From Leisingera sp. JC1 (GTDB lineage: Bacteria; Pseudomonadota; Alphaproteobacteria; Rhodobacterales; Rhodobacteraceae), in the NCBI RefSeq assembly GCF_001679925.1, contig NZ_LYUZ01000081.1, positions 48,372 to 80,564 of the forward strand: 32,193 bases of DNA, given 5' to 3'. Made by a program: the position numbers and the translations under genes. The notes beneath the pieces were generated by a model. That model had not been told where the DNA came from. It saw only the letters and a list, made by a program, of their open reading frames with translations, and did no database searches. Positions 15,959-24,273 of this stretch are shown piece after piece (within the stretch, counting starts at the first letter, position 1; the number at the start of each line of letters is the position of its first letter).

Positions 15959-16040
15959 GGGCGGGAAACTCCCGCCCGCCTTGATCCTTTCGAAGAAAGG
16001 CCCACGACAGTTGGGCCCGGCGCCGCGCTGACGCGCGGCG
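15959..16040 (+). terminator. two GC-rich hairpins after the oxidoreductase gene
   Basis: A 7-bp stem (15959-15965 with 15971-15977) lies 10 bases after the stop codon, and an 8-bp stem (16021-16028 with 16033-16040) follows. T runs behind them are weak (GCCTTGATCCTTT; TTTGCCG), so they are moderate terminators at best. The following AT-rich stretch (16070-16120) may hold the dddQ promoter, but no clear hexamer pair was identified. Confidence 0.45.
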
Positions 16041-16198
16041 TTTGCCGTTCCGCCTTTTGGGACCAGTCCGCTTGAAAATTTTTGCTGCGGCGGTCGTTTT
16101 TGTCTTATTTTCCTGCAAATGCAGCGCGCGGCTTGTCGCGCCGCCGCTAGGCTCGGCCCGGATTGCATGTTTCTGCTGCACCGGAAAGGAGCCGCCCG

Positions 16199-16792
16199 AT
16201 GTCCCTCTCTCAGGCCCTGCAAGCCGCCCGCGAACTGCACAGCCAACTGCCTGCTCTGCGCGAGTTCGCGCCCTGGCCCGGTGATCTGCAACCCGCCGCG
16301 CTTGCGCCCGCAGCAATGCCCGCGCTGGATCAGGTGGCCGGATTCGGGCAGCCGGGCACTGCCGAAACCCAGCCGCTGATCAATGCTCTGCGCAACTCGG
16401 CCTCCCAAGCGTATTGGACCCAGACCTACACCGAGGAAGAAGTCGGCGCGCATTTCCTGCAAAACTACGGCTATTTCGAGCTGTTCGGCCCGACCGGCCA
16501 TTTCCGCACCAACCAGTTGCGCGGCTATATCGCCTATTGGGGCGCCGGGCTGAAATACGACTGGCACAGCCACGAGGCGGAAGAACTGTATGTGGTGCTG
16601 GGCGGCGGGGCGCAGTTCCTGACGGATGAAAATGACTGCTGGCTCAGCGCCGGCGATACGCGCCTGCATGGAGGCTGGCAGCCGCATGCGATGAATACGG
16701 GAGACCAGCCGATCCTGACCTATGTCCTGTGGCGCGGCGCCGGGCTGGAAGGCCTGCCGCTGATGGGCGGCCAGCGGGCAAGCGCAGCCTGA
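16199..16792 (+). CDS. dddQ: dimethylsulfoniopropionate (DMSP) lyase, DddQ-type cupin
   Basis: DddQ splits DMSP into dimethyl sulfide and acrylate with a metal-dependent cupin active site. The 197-residue product has the cupin motif around Y120-x2-H123-S-H125-x3-E129-L-Y131 and a later H163, with W178. These are the same residues at the same numbers as I recall for the Ruegeria lacuscaerulensis DddQ structure (metal ligands H125, E129, H163 and Y131; Y120, H123 and W178 near the substrate). The N-terminal helical region (1-105) also fits. ATG 16199 is chosen over the in-frame ATG at 16163 because AAAGGAG (16185-16191) lies 7 bases upstream and the numbering then matches. No signal peptide is seen. 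No other ddd genes are adjacent; both neighbours are separate units. Confidence 0.87.
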   Translation: MSLSQALQAARELHSQLPALREFAPWPGDLQPAALAPAAMPALDQVAGFGQPGTAETQPLINALRNSASQAYWTQTYTEEEVGAHFLQNYGYFELFGPTGHFRTNQLRGYIAYWGAGLKYDWHSHEAEELYVVLGGGAQFLTDENDCWLSAGDTRLHGGWQPHAMNTGDQPILTYVLWRGAGLEGLPLMGGQRASAA

Positions 16793-16910
16793 TCCGGCAT
16801 CAGCCCCGGCCAGCGGATTGCCGCAAAGCGTCACACCGTTGTTACAGATCTGTTGCACAGAGCGCTGCCGGCCTTATCTGGCCGGTGACACCTAACGGAG
16901 ACCCGCCCCG
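16793..16910 (+). promoter_or_regulatory. spacer with a 10-bp palindrome and small hairpin before the acyltransferase gene
   Basis: ACAGATCTGT (16844-16853) is a perfect palindrome, and CCGGCC/GGCCGG (16868-16873 with 16880-16885) forms a small hairpin 25 bases before the acyltransferase ATG. The first could be an operator. The second could act on dddQ or in the new leader. Neither matches a known site. Confidence 0.25.
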
Positions 16911-17789
16911 ATGCAGGCCCAGCGCCATATTGCCCGTGACATTTCCTATGCGCATTCCGCCTCCACCCGCGCCGGCCGCGCGGTGATCCGGCTGATGGAA
17001 AACTCCACCGGCCGGCTGAACCTGATCCGCCGCGCTGCAGGCTATGAGCAGGAGGTCGCTGCCGGGCGCAGCTTCTGGAGCGTGATGGCGGAGCGCTACG
17101 GGCTGACGCTGGATATTGCAGGCGGCGCGCTGTCGAACATCCCGCAGGACAAGCCGGTGATCCTGATTGCCAACCACCCTTACGGCATCCTCGACGGGCT
17201 GATGATGGGACATATCCTGGCCGAAACCCGCGGCGATTTCCGCATTCTGGCGCATCAGGTGTTCCGCAGGGTGGAGGACCTGAACAAGGTGATCCTTCCG
17301 GTGGATTTTGCTGAGACGCGGGAGGCCATGCAAACCAACCTGCAAACCCGCAAGGAGGCGCTCAGCTACCTGGGGCAGGGCGGCGCCATCGGCATTTTCC
17401 CGGGCGGCACGGTGTCCACCGCGGCGCGTCCGATGGGCCATCCGATGGATCCGGGCTGGCGCGGGTTCACCGCCCGGATGATCGCCAAATCGGACGCCGT
17501 GGTGGTGCCGGTGTACTTTGACGGCCACACCTCGCGCCTGTTCCAGATTGCCAGCCACCTGCACGCAACCCTGCGCATGGGGCTGCTGATCCAGGAGTTC
17601 CGCAAACGCGTCGATACCCCGGTCCGTGTGGTGATCGGCGAACCAATTGGCCGCGACGTTCTGGCGCCTTTGGCAGGTGATACAAAAGCCCTTATGGATT
17701 TCTTGCGCAAAGCGACGTATGAGCTTTCTCCAGAACCTCTCAAATCCTATGCGTACGGGTTTGAGTTCGAAGAGAAACACCGCGCGTGA
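16911..17789 (+). CDS. lysophospholipid/ornithine-lipid-type acyltransferase
   Basis: The 292-residue protein has the acyltransferase block I-L-I-A-N-H-P-Y-G-I-L-D near residues 84-95 and a second block G-I-F-P-G-G-T-V near 162-169. The His-to-Asp spacing is HX5D, not the usual HX4D of PlsC, as I recall for the COG3176 group (hemolysin-like acyltransferases, related to ornithine-lipid OlsA). It would transfer an acyl chain to a lipid or amino-acid lipid at the inner membrane face. No clear membrane helix is visible beyond weakly hydrophobic stretches. GGAG lies upstream of the ATG. murI follows after 9 bases, so the two are cotranscribed. The acceptor substrate is unknown. Confidence 0.8.
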   Translation: MQAQRHIARDISYAHSASTRAGRAVIRLMENSTGRLNLIRRAAGYEQEVAAGRSFWSVMAERYGLTLDIAGGALSNIPQDKPVILIANHPYGILDGLMMGHILAETRGDFRILAHQVFRRVEDLNKVILPVDFAETREAMQTNLQTRKEALSYLGQGGAIGIFPGGTVSTAARPMGHPMDPGWRGFTARMIAKSDAVVVPVYFDGHTSRLFQIASHLHATLRMGLLIQEFRKRVDTPVRVVIGEPIGRDVLAPLAGDTKALMDFLRKATYELSPEPLKSYAYGFEFEEKHRA

Positions 17790-17798
17790 GAAGGCGAC

Positions 17799-18608
17799 AT
17801 GGCTGTAGGCATCTTTGATTCAGGCCTGGGCGGGCTGACCGTCCTGGACGCGGCGCAAAAGCGCCTGCCGGATGTGGATTTCCTCTATTACGGCGACAAC
17901 GCCCGCGCGCCTTATGGCGTGCGCGATGCGGAGGATGTCTATCAGCTGACCAAAGCCGCCGTTCATGACATGTGGGACAAGGGCTGCGATCTGGTGATCC
18001 TCGCCTGCAACACCGCCTCCGCCGCCGCGCTGCGCCGGATGCAGGAGGGCGGGCTGCCCCAGGGCAAGCGGGTGCTGGGCGTCTTTGTGCCGCTGATCGA
18101 GGCGCTGACCGAGCGGCAGTGGGGCGACAACTCCCCTCCGCGCGAAGTTGAGGTGAAACATGTGGCGCTGTTCGCAACGCCCGCCACCGTCGCCAGCCGC
18201 GCCTTCCAGCGGGAACTGGCCTTCCGCGCCATTGGTGTGGACGTCGAGGCGCAGGCCTGCGGCGGCGTTGTTGACGCGATCGAGGACGGCGACATGATTC
18301 TGGCCGAGGCGCTGGTGCGCTCCCACGTCGATGCGCTGAAGCGCAAGATGCCGCATCCGCAGGCCGCAATCCTCGGCTGCACCCATTACCCGCTGATGGA
18401 ACAGACCTTTCAGGAGGCGCTGGGGCCGGAGGTCAAAGTGTTCAGCCAGGGCAGCCTGGTGGCCGACAGCCTGGCGGACTACCTGACCCGCCATCCCGGC
18501 ATGCACGGCAACGGTAAGGGCGGCTTCTATACCACCGGAAACCCCGGCCGCGTCAGCGACCGCGCGACCCAGTTTCTCCGACGGGAAATCACCTTTCAGG
18601 CGGCCTGA
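17799..18608 (+). CDS. murI: glutamate racemase
   Basis: MurI makes D-glutamate for peptidoglycan. The 269-residue protein has the D-S-G-L-G-G-L block (7-13), the first catalytic cysteine in A-C-N-T-A-S (C70), and the second in G-C-T-H-Y-P (C194, H196), which act as the two opposing bases. Length is typical. It starts 9 bases after the acyltransferase stop, with a GAAGGCG ribosome-like site overlapping the end of that gene. The spacer to argC (114 bases) holds two small inverted repeats (GGAAC/GTTCC at 18622-18634; CCGCA/TGCGG at 18673-18688) but no convincing terminator. Confidence 0.95.
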   Translation: MAVGIFDSGLGGLTVLDAAQKRLPDVDFLYYGDNARAPYGVRDAEDVYQLTKAAVHDMWDKGCDLVILACNTASAAALRRMQEGGLPQGKRVLGVFVPLIEALTERQWGDNSPPREVEVKHVALFATPATVASRAFQRELAFRAIGVDVEAQACGGVVDAIEDGDMILAEALVRSHVDALKRKMPHPQAAILGCTHYPLMEQTFQEALGPEVKVFSQGSLVADSLADYLTRHPGMHGNGKGGFYTTGNPGRVSDRATQFLRREITFQAA

Positions 18609-18722
18609 TCGCAATCGCCCCGGAACCTTGTTCCAGGTCAAAGTGCGCCGCCGCGTTTCCCAATATTTCTCTCCGCAGATGGCTGCGGAACCGGCATATC
18701 ACATCGAAAGACGAGGTCTAAC

Positions 18723-19751
18723 ATGACCCATAAAGTGGCTATCCTTGGCGCTTCCGGCTACACCGGCGCCGAACTGGTGCGGCTGATCGCCCAGCACCCG
18801 AACATCGAGATCGCGGCGCTGTCCGCCGACCGCAAGGCCGGCATGACCATGGCCGAAGTGTTCCCGCACCTGCGCCATATGGAGCTGCCGGTGCTGTGCA
18901 AGATCGACGAAATCGACTTTGCAAACATCGACCTCTGCTTCTGCGCGCTGCCGCATAAAACCAGCCAGGAAGTGATCGCTGCGCTGCCCAAGGACCTGAA
19001 GATCGTCGACCTGTCGGCCGACTTCCGGCTGCGCGACCCTGCGGAATACGAAAAATGGTACGGCAATCCCCATGCCGCGCTGGAACAGCAGAAAGAGGCT
19101 GTTTACGGCCTGACCGAGTTCTACCGGGATGAGATCAAATCCGCGCGGCTGGTGGCTGGAACCGGCTGCAACGCCGCCACCGGCCAGTTCGCCATTCGGC
19201 CGCTGATCGCTGCGGGCGTGATTGATCTGGACGAGATTATCCTGGACCTGAAATGCGCCGTCTCCGGTGCCGGCCGCTCGCTTAAGGAAAACCTGCTGCA
19301 TGCAGAGCTGAGCGAGGGCTACAATGCCTATGCCATCGGCGGCACCCACCGGCATTTGGGCGAGTTCGACCAGGAGTTCAGCAAAATCGCAGGCCGCCCG
19401 GTGAAGGTGCAGTTCACCCCGCATCTGCTGCCGGTGAACCGCGGCATCCTGGCAACCGTCTATGTAAAGGGTGACGCACAGGCGATCCATGATACCTTTG
19501 CCAAGGCTTACGCCGATGAGCCTTTCATCGAACTGCTGCCCTTTGGCGAGGCGCCGAGCACCCATCATGTGCGCGGTTCCAACTTCTGCCACATCGGCGT
19601 GGCGCAGGACCGGATCGGCGGCCGCGCCATCGTCTTTGCGGCGCTGGATAACCTGACAAAAGGAAGCAGCGGCCAGGCCTTGCAGAACGCCAACCTGATG
19701 TTAGGTGAGGAAGAGACCGAAGGCCTGATGATGGCGCCGCTGTTCCCCTGA
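18723..19751 (+). CDS. argC: N-acetyl-gamma-glutamyl-phosphate reductase
   Basis: ArgC reduces N-acetylglutamyl phosphate to the semialdehyde with NADPH in arginine synthesis. The 342-residue product has the Rossmann motif G-A-S-G-Y-T-G (9-15) and the catalytic cysteine in G-T-G-C-N (C149), followed by A-A-T-G-Q. The H-R-H block (I-G-G-T-H-R-H near 206-212) carries the second active-site His. Length suits the longer ArgC type. It lies 40 bases upstream of ccmE in the same direction; other arg genes are not in the window. Confidence 0.96.
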   Translation: MTHKVAILGASGYTGAELVRLIAQHPNIEIAALSADRKAGMTMAEVFPHLRHMELPVLCKIDEIDFANIDLCFCALPHKTSQEVIAALPKDLKIVDLSADFRLRDPAEYEKWYGNPHAALEQQKEAVYGLTEFYRDEIKSARLVAGTGCNAATGQFAIRPLIAAGVIDLDEIILDLKCAVSGAGRSLKENLLHAELSEGYNAYAIGGTHRHLGEFDQEFSKIAGRPVKVQFTPHLLPVNRGILATVYVKGDAQAIHDTFAKAYADEPFIELLPFGEAPSTHHVRGSNFCHIGVAQDRIGGRAIVFAALDNLTKGSSGQALQNANLMLGEEETEGLMMAPLFP

Positions 19752-19791
19752 TCCGGGGGCGGCGCTGGCTTGGGCTTGAATTGAGGACACC

Positions 19792-20235
19792 ATGAAGAAC
19801 CTGAAGAAACAGCGCCGTATCCAGGTCATCGCGGTTGCCGCGGTGGCCCTGATCGTTGCCACCGTCCTGATCGGCTATGCCATGCAGGACGGGATCAACT
19901 ATTTCCGTTCGCCCAGCCAGGTGGCTGAAGCACCGCCGCAGCCGTCGGAGGTGTTCCGTATCGGCGGGCTGGTGGCCGAAGGCTCGCTGCAGCGCGGCCA
20001 GGGCGAGACCGTGCGCTTTGCCGTCACCGACGGCGGCGCCACGGTGCCGGTCGCCTATACCGGCGTGCTGCCCGACCTGTTTGAAGAGAACCAGGGCATG
20101 GTTGGCACCGGCAGCTACGTGAACGGCGTGTTCGAAGCTACTGAAATCCTGGCGAAACATGACGAGACTTACATGCCCAAGGAAGTCATGGACGCGCTGA
20201 AGGAACAAGGCGTTTATCAGGAACCCGAAACCTGA
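19792..20235 (+). CDS. ccmE: cytochrome c maturation heme chaperone CcmE
   Basis: CcmE is a periplasmic, membrane-anchored protein that binds heme covalently and passes it to the CcmF/CcmH lyase. The 147-residue product has a positively charged N-terminus, one membrane helix (about 11-31) and an OB-fold domain. The heme-binding His123 lies in L-A-K-H-D-E-T-Y-M-P, with Tyr127, which is the expected site. It is followed by a terminator, then by the lysis pair, before ccmF, so the ccm genes are interrupted. Confidence 0.96.
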   Translation: MKNLKKQRRIQVIAVAAVALIVATVLIGYAMQDGINYFRSPSQVAEAPPQPSEVFRIGGLVAEGSLQRGQGETVRFAVTDGGATVPVAYTGVLPDLFEENQGMVGTGSYVNGVFEATEILAKHDETYMPKEVMDALKEQGVYQEPET

Positions 20236-20239
20236 TCGC

Positions 20240-20296
20240 GGCTCCGGAACGGAGCCCTCCCGCCCCAAAGACGCCTCCCTTCCCGGGGGGCGTTTT
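20240..20296 (+). terminator. intrinsic terminator after ccmE
   Basis: A small GGCTCC/GGAGCC hairpin (20240-20256) is followed by a 9-bp stem with one G-U pair (ACGCCTCCC 20271-20279 with GGGGGGCGT 20285-20293) and then TTTTGCGTT. It should end the argC-ccmE transcript and separate it from the lysis pair. Confidence 0.7.
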
Positions 20297-20350
20297 GCGT
20301 TGGGCCGGGCGCCGCGCGATGCTCGGCGCGGCAGTGCTCTGCAGGGGTGT

Positions 20351-20367
20351 TGCGTACCCTGCGTACG
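20351..20367. promoter_or_regulatory. repeat element upstream of the lysis genes
   Basis: TGCGTAC occurs twice, nine bases apart (20351-20357 and 20360-20366), and CGTAC/GTACG forms an inverted repeat at 20353-20367. It lies 67 bases before the endolysin start, after a GCCGCGC/GCGCGGC hairpin (20311-20332). No CtrA site (TTAA-N7-TTAA) is seen. It may be an operator for the lysis pair. Confidence 0.35.
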
Positions 20368-20433
20368 GTGGTGTCAGGGGTTCTTAGGTCCTGTGCGGCA
20401 GTATGGCCCAAACCGGAAAAGTGGTGAGGTGAC

Positions 20434-21045
20434 ATGCTGACAGTGACTGAGATTGCAGAACAGATCGTGGCGCGCGAAGGCGGTTTTGTGAATGACCCGG
20501 CTGATCCCGGCGGCGCCACCAAACACGGGGTGACCATCGGCACGCTGCGGCGGCTGGGGCTGGACCTGACCGGCGATGGGCGCGTGGGCATCGCGGATGT
20601 GCGGGCGCTCAGCCGGGCGCAGGCGGTGGAGATTTTCGTCCGCCATTATTACGAGGCGCCCCGCATCGCCAGCTTGCCGGCCTGCCTGCAAGCGACTGTC
20701 TTCGACATGTATGTAAACGCCGGCAGCAATGCGGTGCGCATCCTGCAGCGGCTGCTGAACGAAATGGGGTTTGGCGTGGTTGTGGACGGCGCCATTGGCC
20801 CGCAGACGGCATCGGCGGCAGAGCAGGCGGCCTTGGTTGACGCAGACGCCTTGCGCGACGCCTATGGCATTGCCCGAAGAAATTACTACTTCCGCCTGGC
20901 AGACCGCCGCGCCGCCAGCCGCAAATTCGCCCGCGCCCGCGACGGTACCAAGGGCGGCTGGATCAAGCGGGCGGAGGAATTCATCTCTGCCCAGTACCAC
21001 CTGAGCCGGCAGGCCTTTCAGCGGAGGACCGCAGAATGGGGCTGA
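20434..21045 (+). CDS. GTA/phage-type endolysin (glycoside hydrolase 108 muramidase)
   Basis: The 203-residue enzyme should cut the glycan strands of peptidoglycan. Its N-terminal domain carries the family-108 signature R-E-G-G-F-V-N-D-P (catalytic Glu15) followed by G-G-A-T-K-H-G-V-T. The C-terminal part (about 110-185) matches the peptidoglycan-binding domain usually attached to this family. There is no signal peptide, as expected for an endolysin released by a holin. The holin gene overlaps its end by 10 bases. In Rhodobacter capsulatus, an endolysin/holin pair of this kind, unlinked to the main GTA cluster, releases GTA particles. Here no capsid or tail genes are present, so this is probably the lysis pair of a GTA whose structural cluster is elsewhere. 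Confidence 0.88.
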   Translation: MLTVTEIAEQIVAREGGFVNDPADPGGATKHGVTIGTLRRLGLDLTGDGRVGIADVRALSRAQAVEIFVRHYYEAPRIASLPACLQATVFDMYVNAGSNAVRILQRLLNEMGFGVVVDGAIGPQTASAAEQAALVDADALRDAYGIARRNYYFRLADRRAASRKFARARDGTKGGWIKRAEEFISAQYHLSRQAFQRRTAEWG

Positions 21046-21611
21046 TCACGGATGTGCTGGGATTGATTTTCGGAAGCCCGCGCAATGCCTTGCGGGAAAC
21101 TGTTGAGGTATTCCGGGAAAACGCCGAAGCCGGCGCCGCCCGGGCGCATGAGATTCAAAGCGCTGCGCTGAGCCAGCTGGCAGCCGAATTCCAATACGGC
21201 GGCAAAAGCCGGTTTGACCGGTTCATGGATGGCGTGAACCGGCTGCCGCGTCCCTTGCTGGCGCTTGGAACCCTTGCGCTGATGGGGGTAGCTCTTACAG
21301 ATCCGGTCTGGTTTGCTGCAAGAATGCAAGGCCTGGCGCTGGTGCCGGAACCCTTGTGGTGGCTGCTGGGGGTCATCGTCTCCTTCTACTTCGGAGCGCG
21401 CCACCAGATAAAAAGCCAGGAGTTTCAGCAGGGACTGGCTGCCAGCATGGCCCGGGCGCCGCAGGTGGCCCGCAACATCGCGTTGCTGGAAAGCGTGCGG
21501 GCAGACTCGCCTGCCGCCGCCGCCACCGGCACCGATGCCGCAGCCCGGCTGGACGCCACCGAAACGGAGGTCAACCCGGCCCTGAGGGCCTGGAAAGCCC
21601 GCCGCGGCTGA
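21036..21611 (+). CDS. three-TM GTA-type holin
   Basis: The 191-residue protein fits the GTA_holin_3TM type: an amphipathic N-terminus (1-14), a helical region, two clear membrane helices (about 74-92 and 105-121) and a long polar C-terminus with an Ala/Asp/Thr-rich tail. It would open the inner membrane to let the endolysin reach the wall. It starts inside the last codons of the endolysin gene (10-base overlap), which fixes the pair as one unit. The gene ends 108 bases before ccmF and has no terminator of its own. Confidence 0.87.
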   Translation: MGLITDVLGLIFGSPRNALRETVEVFRENAEAGAARAHEIQSAALSQLAAEFQYGGKSRFDRFMDGVNRLPRPLLALGTLALMGVALTDPVWFAARMQGLALVPEPLWWLLGVIVSFYFGARHQIKSQEFQQGLAASMARAPQVARNIALLESVRADSPAAAATGTDAAARLDATETEVNPALRAWKARRG

Positions 21612-21653
21612 TCACAATTTGCCCTCTGCGGCGGCGTGGCGCGGCGTTTGCCA

Positions 21654-21682
21654 TTGGCCCTCCCGTCGGACAGGCGTATAGG
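21654..21682 (+). promoter_or_regulatory. possible ccmF promoter
   Basis: TTGGCC (21654-21659) and TATAGG (21677-21682) are separated by exactly 17 bases and lie 38 bases upstream of the ccmF start. This would let ccmF-ccmH be expressed without the lysis genes. The hexamers match the consensus partly. Confidence 0.45.
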
Positions 21683-21719
21683 AAAACCCAATCCTTTCAG
21701 AGCATGGACACCCCGGCAC

Positions 21720-23684
21720 ATGATCACAGAACTCGGACATTTCGCCCTAATTCTCGCCTTCATGATTGCCATCGTGCAGGCCATCATCCCCTTGATCGGC
21801 GCACATAAACGCTGGCCCGGCTGGATGGCCGTAGCGGAACCTGCGGCGCAAGCACAGTTCCTGTTCACAGCCTTTGCCTTTGGCGCGCTGATGTGGGGGT
21901 TCATCACCTCTGACTTCTCGCTGAAGCTGGTAACGCTGAACAGCCATTCGGCCAAACCGATGCTGTATAAAATCTCCGGCACCTGGGGCAACCACGAGGG
22001 CTCAATGCTGTTGTGGGTGCTGATCGTCAGCCTGTTCGGCGCCATGGCCTCGGTCTTTGGCGGCGGGCTGCCGCCCACGCTCAAGGCGCGCGTTTTGTCG
22101 GTTCAGGCGGCCATCGGCGTGGCCTTCTTTGCTTTCATCCTGTTCACCTCCAACCCGTTTCTGCGCCTCACGGTGCCGCCGTTTGACGGGCAGGACCTGA
22201 ACCCGCTGCTGCAAGACCCGGGCCTCGCCTTCCACCCGCCGTTCCTCTACCTCGGCTATGTGGGCCTCAGCATGGCGTTCTCCTTTGCCGTTGCCGCCCT
22301 GATCGAAGGCCGCGTCGACGCAGCCTGGGGCCGCTGGGTGCGGCCCTGGACGCTGGCGGCCTGGGTGTTCCTGACCATCGGCATCGCACTGGGGTCCTGG
22401 TGGGCTTATTACGAGCTGGGCTGGGGCGGTTTCTGGTTCTGGGACCCGGTTGAGAACGCTTCTTTCATGCCCTGGCTGCTGGCAGCCGCGCTGCTGCACT
22501 CTGCCATCGTGGTGGAGAAGCGCGAGGCGCTGAAAAGCTGGACCATCCTCCTGGCGATCCTCGCCTTCGGCTTCTCGCTGATCGGCACCTTCATCGTGCG
22601 CTCCGGCATCATCACAAGTGTGCACGCCTTTGCCAACGACCCGGAACGCGGGGTGTTCATCCTGTTCATTCTGGCCTTCTTCACCGGCGGTGCGCTGACG
22701 CTGTTTGCAGCCCGCGCCCAGGCGATGGAGGCCAAGGGGCTGTTTGGCATGGTCAGCCGCGAAACCGCGCTGGTGGCCAACAACATCCTGCTGGCGGTCA
22801 GCTGCTTTGTGGTGTTCTTCGGCACTGTCTGGCCGATCGTCGCCGAGATGGTTTTTGACCGCAAGCTGAGCGTCGGCCCGCCGTTCTTCAACTCTGCCTT
22901 CACCCCGTTCATGGTTGTGCTGGGCCTGATCATGCCGGTTGGCGCCATGCTGCCGTGGAAGCGCGGGCGGATTGGCCGGGTGGCCTGGCAGCTGCGCTAT
23001 GTGTTCCTGCTGGCGGTGTCGATGGGCGTGCTGGCCTGGGCGATGCAGACCGGGCGGTCCGCCCTGGGTCCGGTGGGGCTGTTCCTCGGCTCCTGGATGG
23101 TCTTTGGCGCGCTGGCCGACCTGTGGCTGCGCAGCGGCAAGTCAAGCCGCCTTGCGCGCATGCTGCGGCTGCCGCGGGCGGACTGGGGCAAGGCGGTGGC
23201 CCATGGGGGCCTCGGCATCACCATCTTTGCCATTGCGGGCCTGACCGCCTGGGAGCAGGAGGACATCCGCGTGGCCCGTATTGGCGAGCCGTTTGAGGTA
23301 GGCGCCTTCAGCCTGAAACTGACGGATGTGAGCCGCGAGCAGGGGCCGAACTATTTCACCACCAAGGGCCGGGTCGAAGTGACACGCAACGGAGCCCCTG
23401 AGGCGGTGATGTTCCCGGAAAAGCGGGATTACCCGGTTGCTAAGATGCCCACAACCGAAGCCGCGATCGACTACCGTGTCACCCGTGACCTCTATGTTGT
23501 GCTGGGCGACCAGCAGGCGGACGGCAGTTGGACCATGCGGACCTATATCAAGCCCTTTGCCAACTGGATCTGGGCGGGCTGCATCCTGATGGCGCTTGGC
23601 GGGCTCCTCAGCCTCAGCGACAGGCGGTTCCGGGTCGCGGCGGGCGCGCGCAAGACACCTTCGGCGGGAGTGCCAGCGGAATGA
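21720..23684 (+). CDS. ccmF: cytochrome c maturation heme lyase subunit CcmF
   Basis: CcmF is the large membrane subunit of the complex that attaches heme to apocytochrome c. The start is ATG 21720 (MITELGHF), giving 654 residues, the usual size; a longer frame from 21636 would add a basic, non-conserved leader. Many membrane helices are seen. The tryptophan-rich WWD motif lies in W-A-Y-Y-E-L-G-W-G-G-F-W-F-W-D-P (about residues 226-241), preceded by the P-x-P-x-L-x-x-G conserved histidine region (H-P-P-F-L-Y near 173-178). Its stop overlaps the ccmH start (ATGA), so the two are coupled. Confidence 0.97.
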   Translation: MITELGHFALILAFMIAIVQAIIPLIGAHKRWPGWMAVAEPAAQAQFLFTAFAFGALMWGFITSDFSLKLVTLNSHSAKPMLYKISGTWGNHEGSMLLWVLIVSLFGAMASVFGGGLPPTLKARVLSVQAAIGVAFFAFILFTSNPFLRLTVPPFDGQDLNPLLQDPGLAFHPPFLYLGYVGLSMAFSFAVAALIEGRVDAAWGRWVRPWTLAAWVFLTIGIALGSWWAYYELGWGGFWFWDPVENASFMPWLLAAALLHSAIVVEKREALKSWTILLAILAFGFSLIGTFIVRSGIITSVHAFANDPERGVFILFILAFFTGGALTLFAARAQAMEAKGLFGMVSRETALVANNILLAVSCFVVFFGTVWPIVAEMVFDRKLSVGPPFFNSAFTPFMVVLGLIMPVGAMLPWKRGRIGRVAWQLRYVFLLAVSMGVLAWAMQTGRSALGPVGLFLGSWMVFGALADLWLRSGKSSRLARMLRLPRADWGKAVAHGGLGITIFAIAGLTAWEQEDIRVARIGEPFEVGAFSLKLTDVSREQGPNYFTTKGRVEVTRNGAPEAVMFPEKRDYPVAKMPTTEAAIDYRVTRDLYVVLGDQQADGSWTMRTYIKPFANWIWAGCILMALGGLLSLSDRRFRVAAGARKTPSAGVPAE

Positions 23685-24163
23685 AACAGATGCGTTTTCT
23701 GATCCTTGCGCTGGCAGCGCTGATGGCGTTTGCCGTTATTGTTCCGGCGCCGGTGCTGGCGGTGGAGCCGGACGAAGTGCTGGAGGATCCGGCGCTGGAG
23801 GCCCGCGCCCGCGACTTGTCAGAAGGCTTGCGCTGCCTGGTCTGCCGTAATGAGAGCATTGATGAATCCAACGCTGAACTGGCGCGCGACCTGCGCGTCC
23901 TGCTGCGCGAGCGGCTGGTGGCCGGCGACAGCGACCGGGAGGCGATTGACTTCATCGTCGACCGCTATGGCGAGTATGTGCTGCTGAAGCCCACGGCACA
24001 CGGGGCCAACCTGCTGCTTTGGGCGGCTGGCCCACTCATGCTGCTGGCGGCGCTGGTGATCGGGATCTTCTATATCCGGGGCCGGGCGCGCGCGCCCAAG
24101 GCGGCGGAGCAGCGCCTGAGCGCTGAAGAGCAGGAACGGCTCAAGAAAATCCTGGAGGATTGA
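23681..24163 (+). CDS. ccmH: cytochrome c maturation protein CcmH
   Basis: CcmH is a membrane-anchored periplasmic thiol protein that keeps the apocytochrome heme-binding cysteines reduced. The 160-residue product has a signal peptide (about 1-27), the conserved L-R-C-L-V-C motif (C52 and C55) and a C-terminal membrane helix (about 106-126), followed by a charged tail. Start ATG 23681 overlaps the ccmF stop by four bases. ccmG and ccmI are not in this window, and the neighbour downstream is a metabolic gene 110 bases away. The 24164-24273 spacer shows no clear signal. Confidence 0.95.
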   Translation: MKQMRFLILALAALMAFAVIVPAPVLAVEPDEVLEDPALEARARDLSEGLRCLVCRNESIDESNAELARDLRVLLRERLVAGDSDREAIDFIVDRYGEYVLLKPTAHGANLLLWAAGPLMLLAALVIGIFYIRGRARAPKAAEQRLSAEEQERLKKILED

Positions 24164-24273
24164 CGCCGGGTCTGGCTTTCCGGCCCGCGCGCTTTGCGTC
24201 ACCATGCCCGCCAACCGGCTGCGCGTGCGGACTGACCGCGCGGCCCAAGGCTGACTTTAGGTAGGGCATTTCG

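Noticed and set aside
12505-16005. A 1166-residue open frame antisense to the oxidoreductase gene
   Set aside because: It mirrors a real gene with strong GC codon bias, has no recognisable domain and no ribosome site. The plus-strand frame has clear iron-sulfur and ThDP motifs.
16163-16198. Longer start for dddQ
   Set aside because: The extra 12 residues have no ribosome site and would shift the active site away from the known numbering; AAAGGAG supports the start at 16199.
20434-21611. Remnant prophage
   Set aside because: No integrase, att repeats or other phage genes, and the flanking ccm genes are intact, so a prophage insertion is not supported.
21636-21719. Longer start for ccmF
   Set aside because: The added residues are basic and not like a CcmF N-terminus, and the start would lie upstream of the likely promoter.
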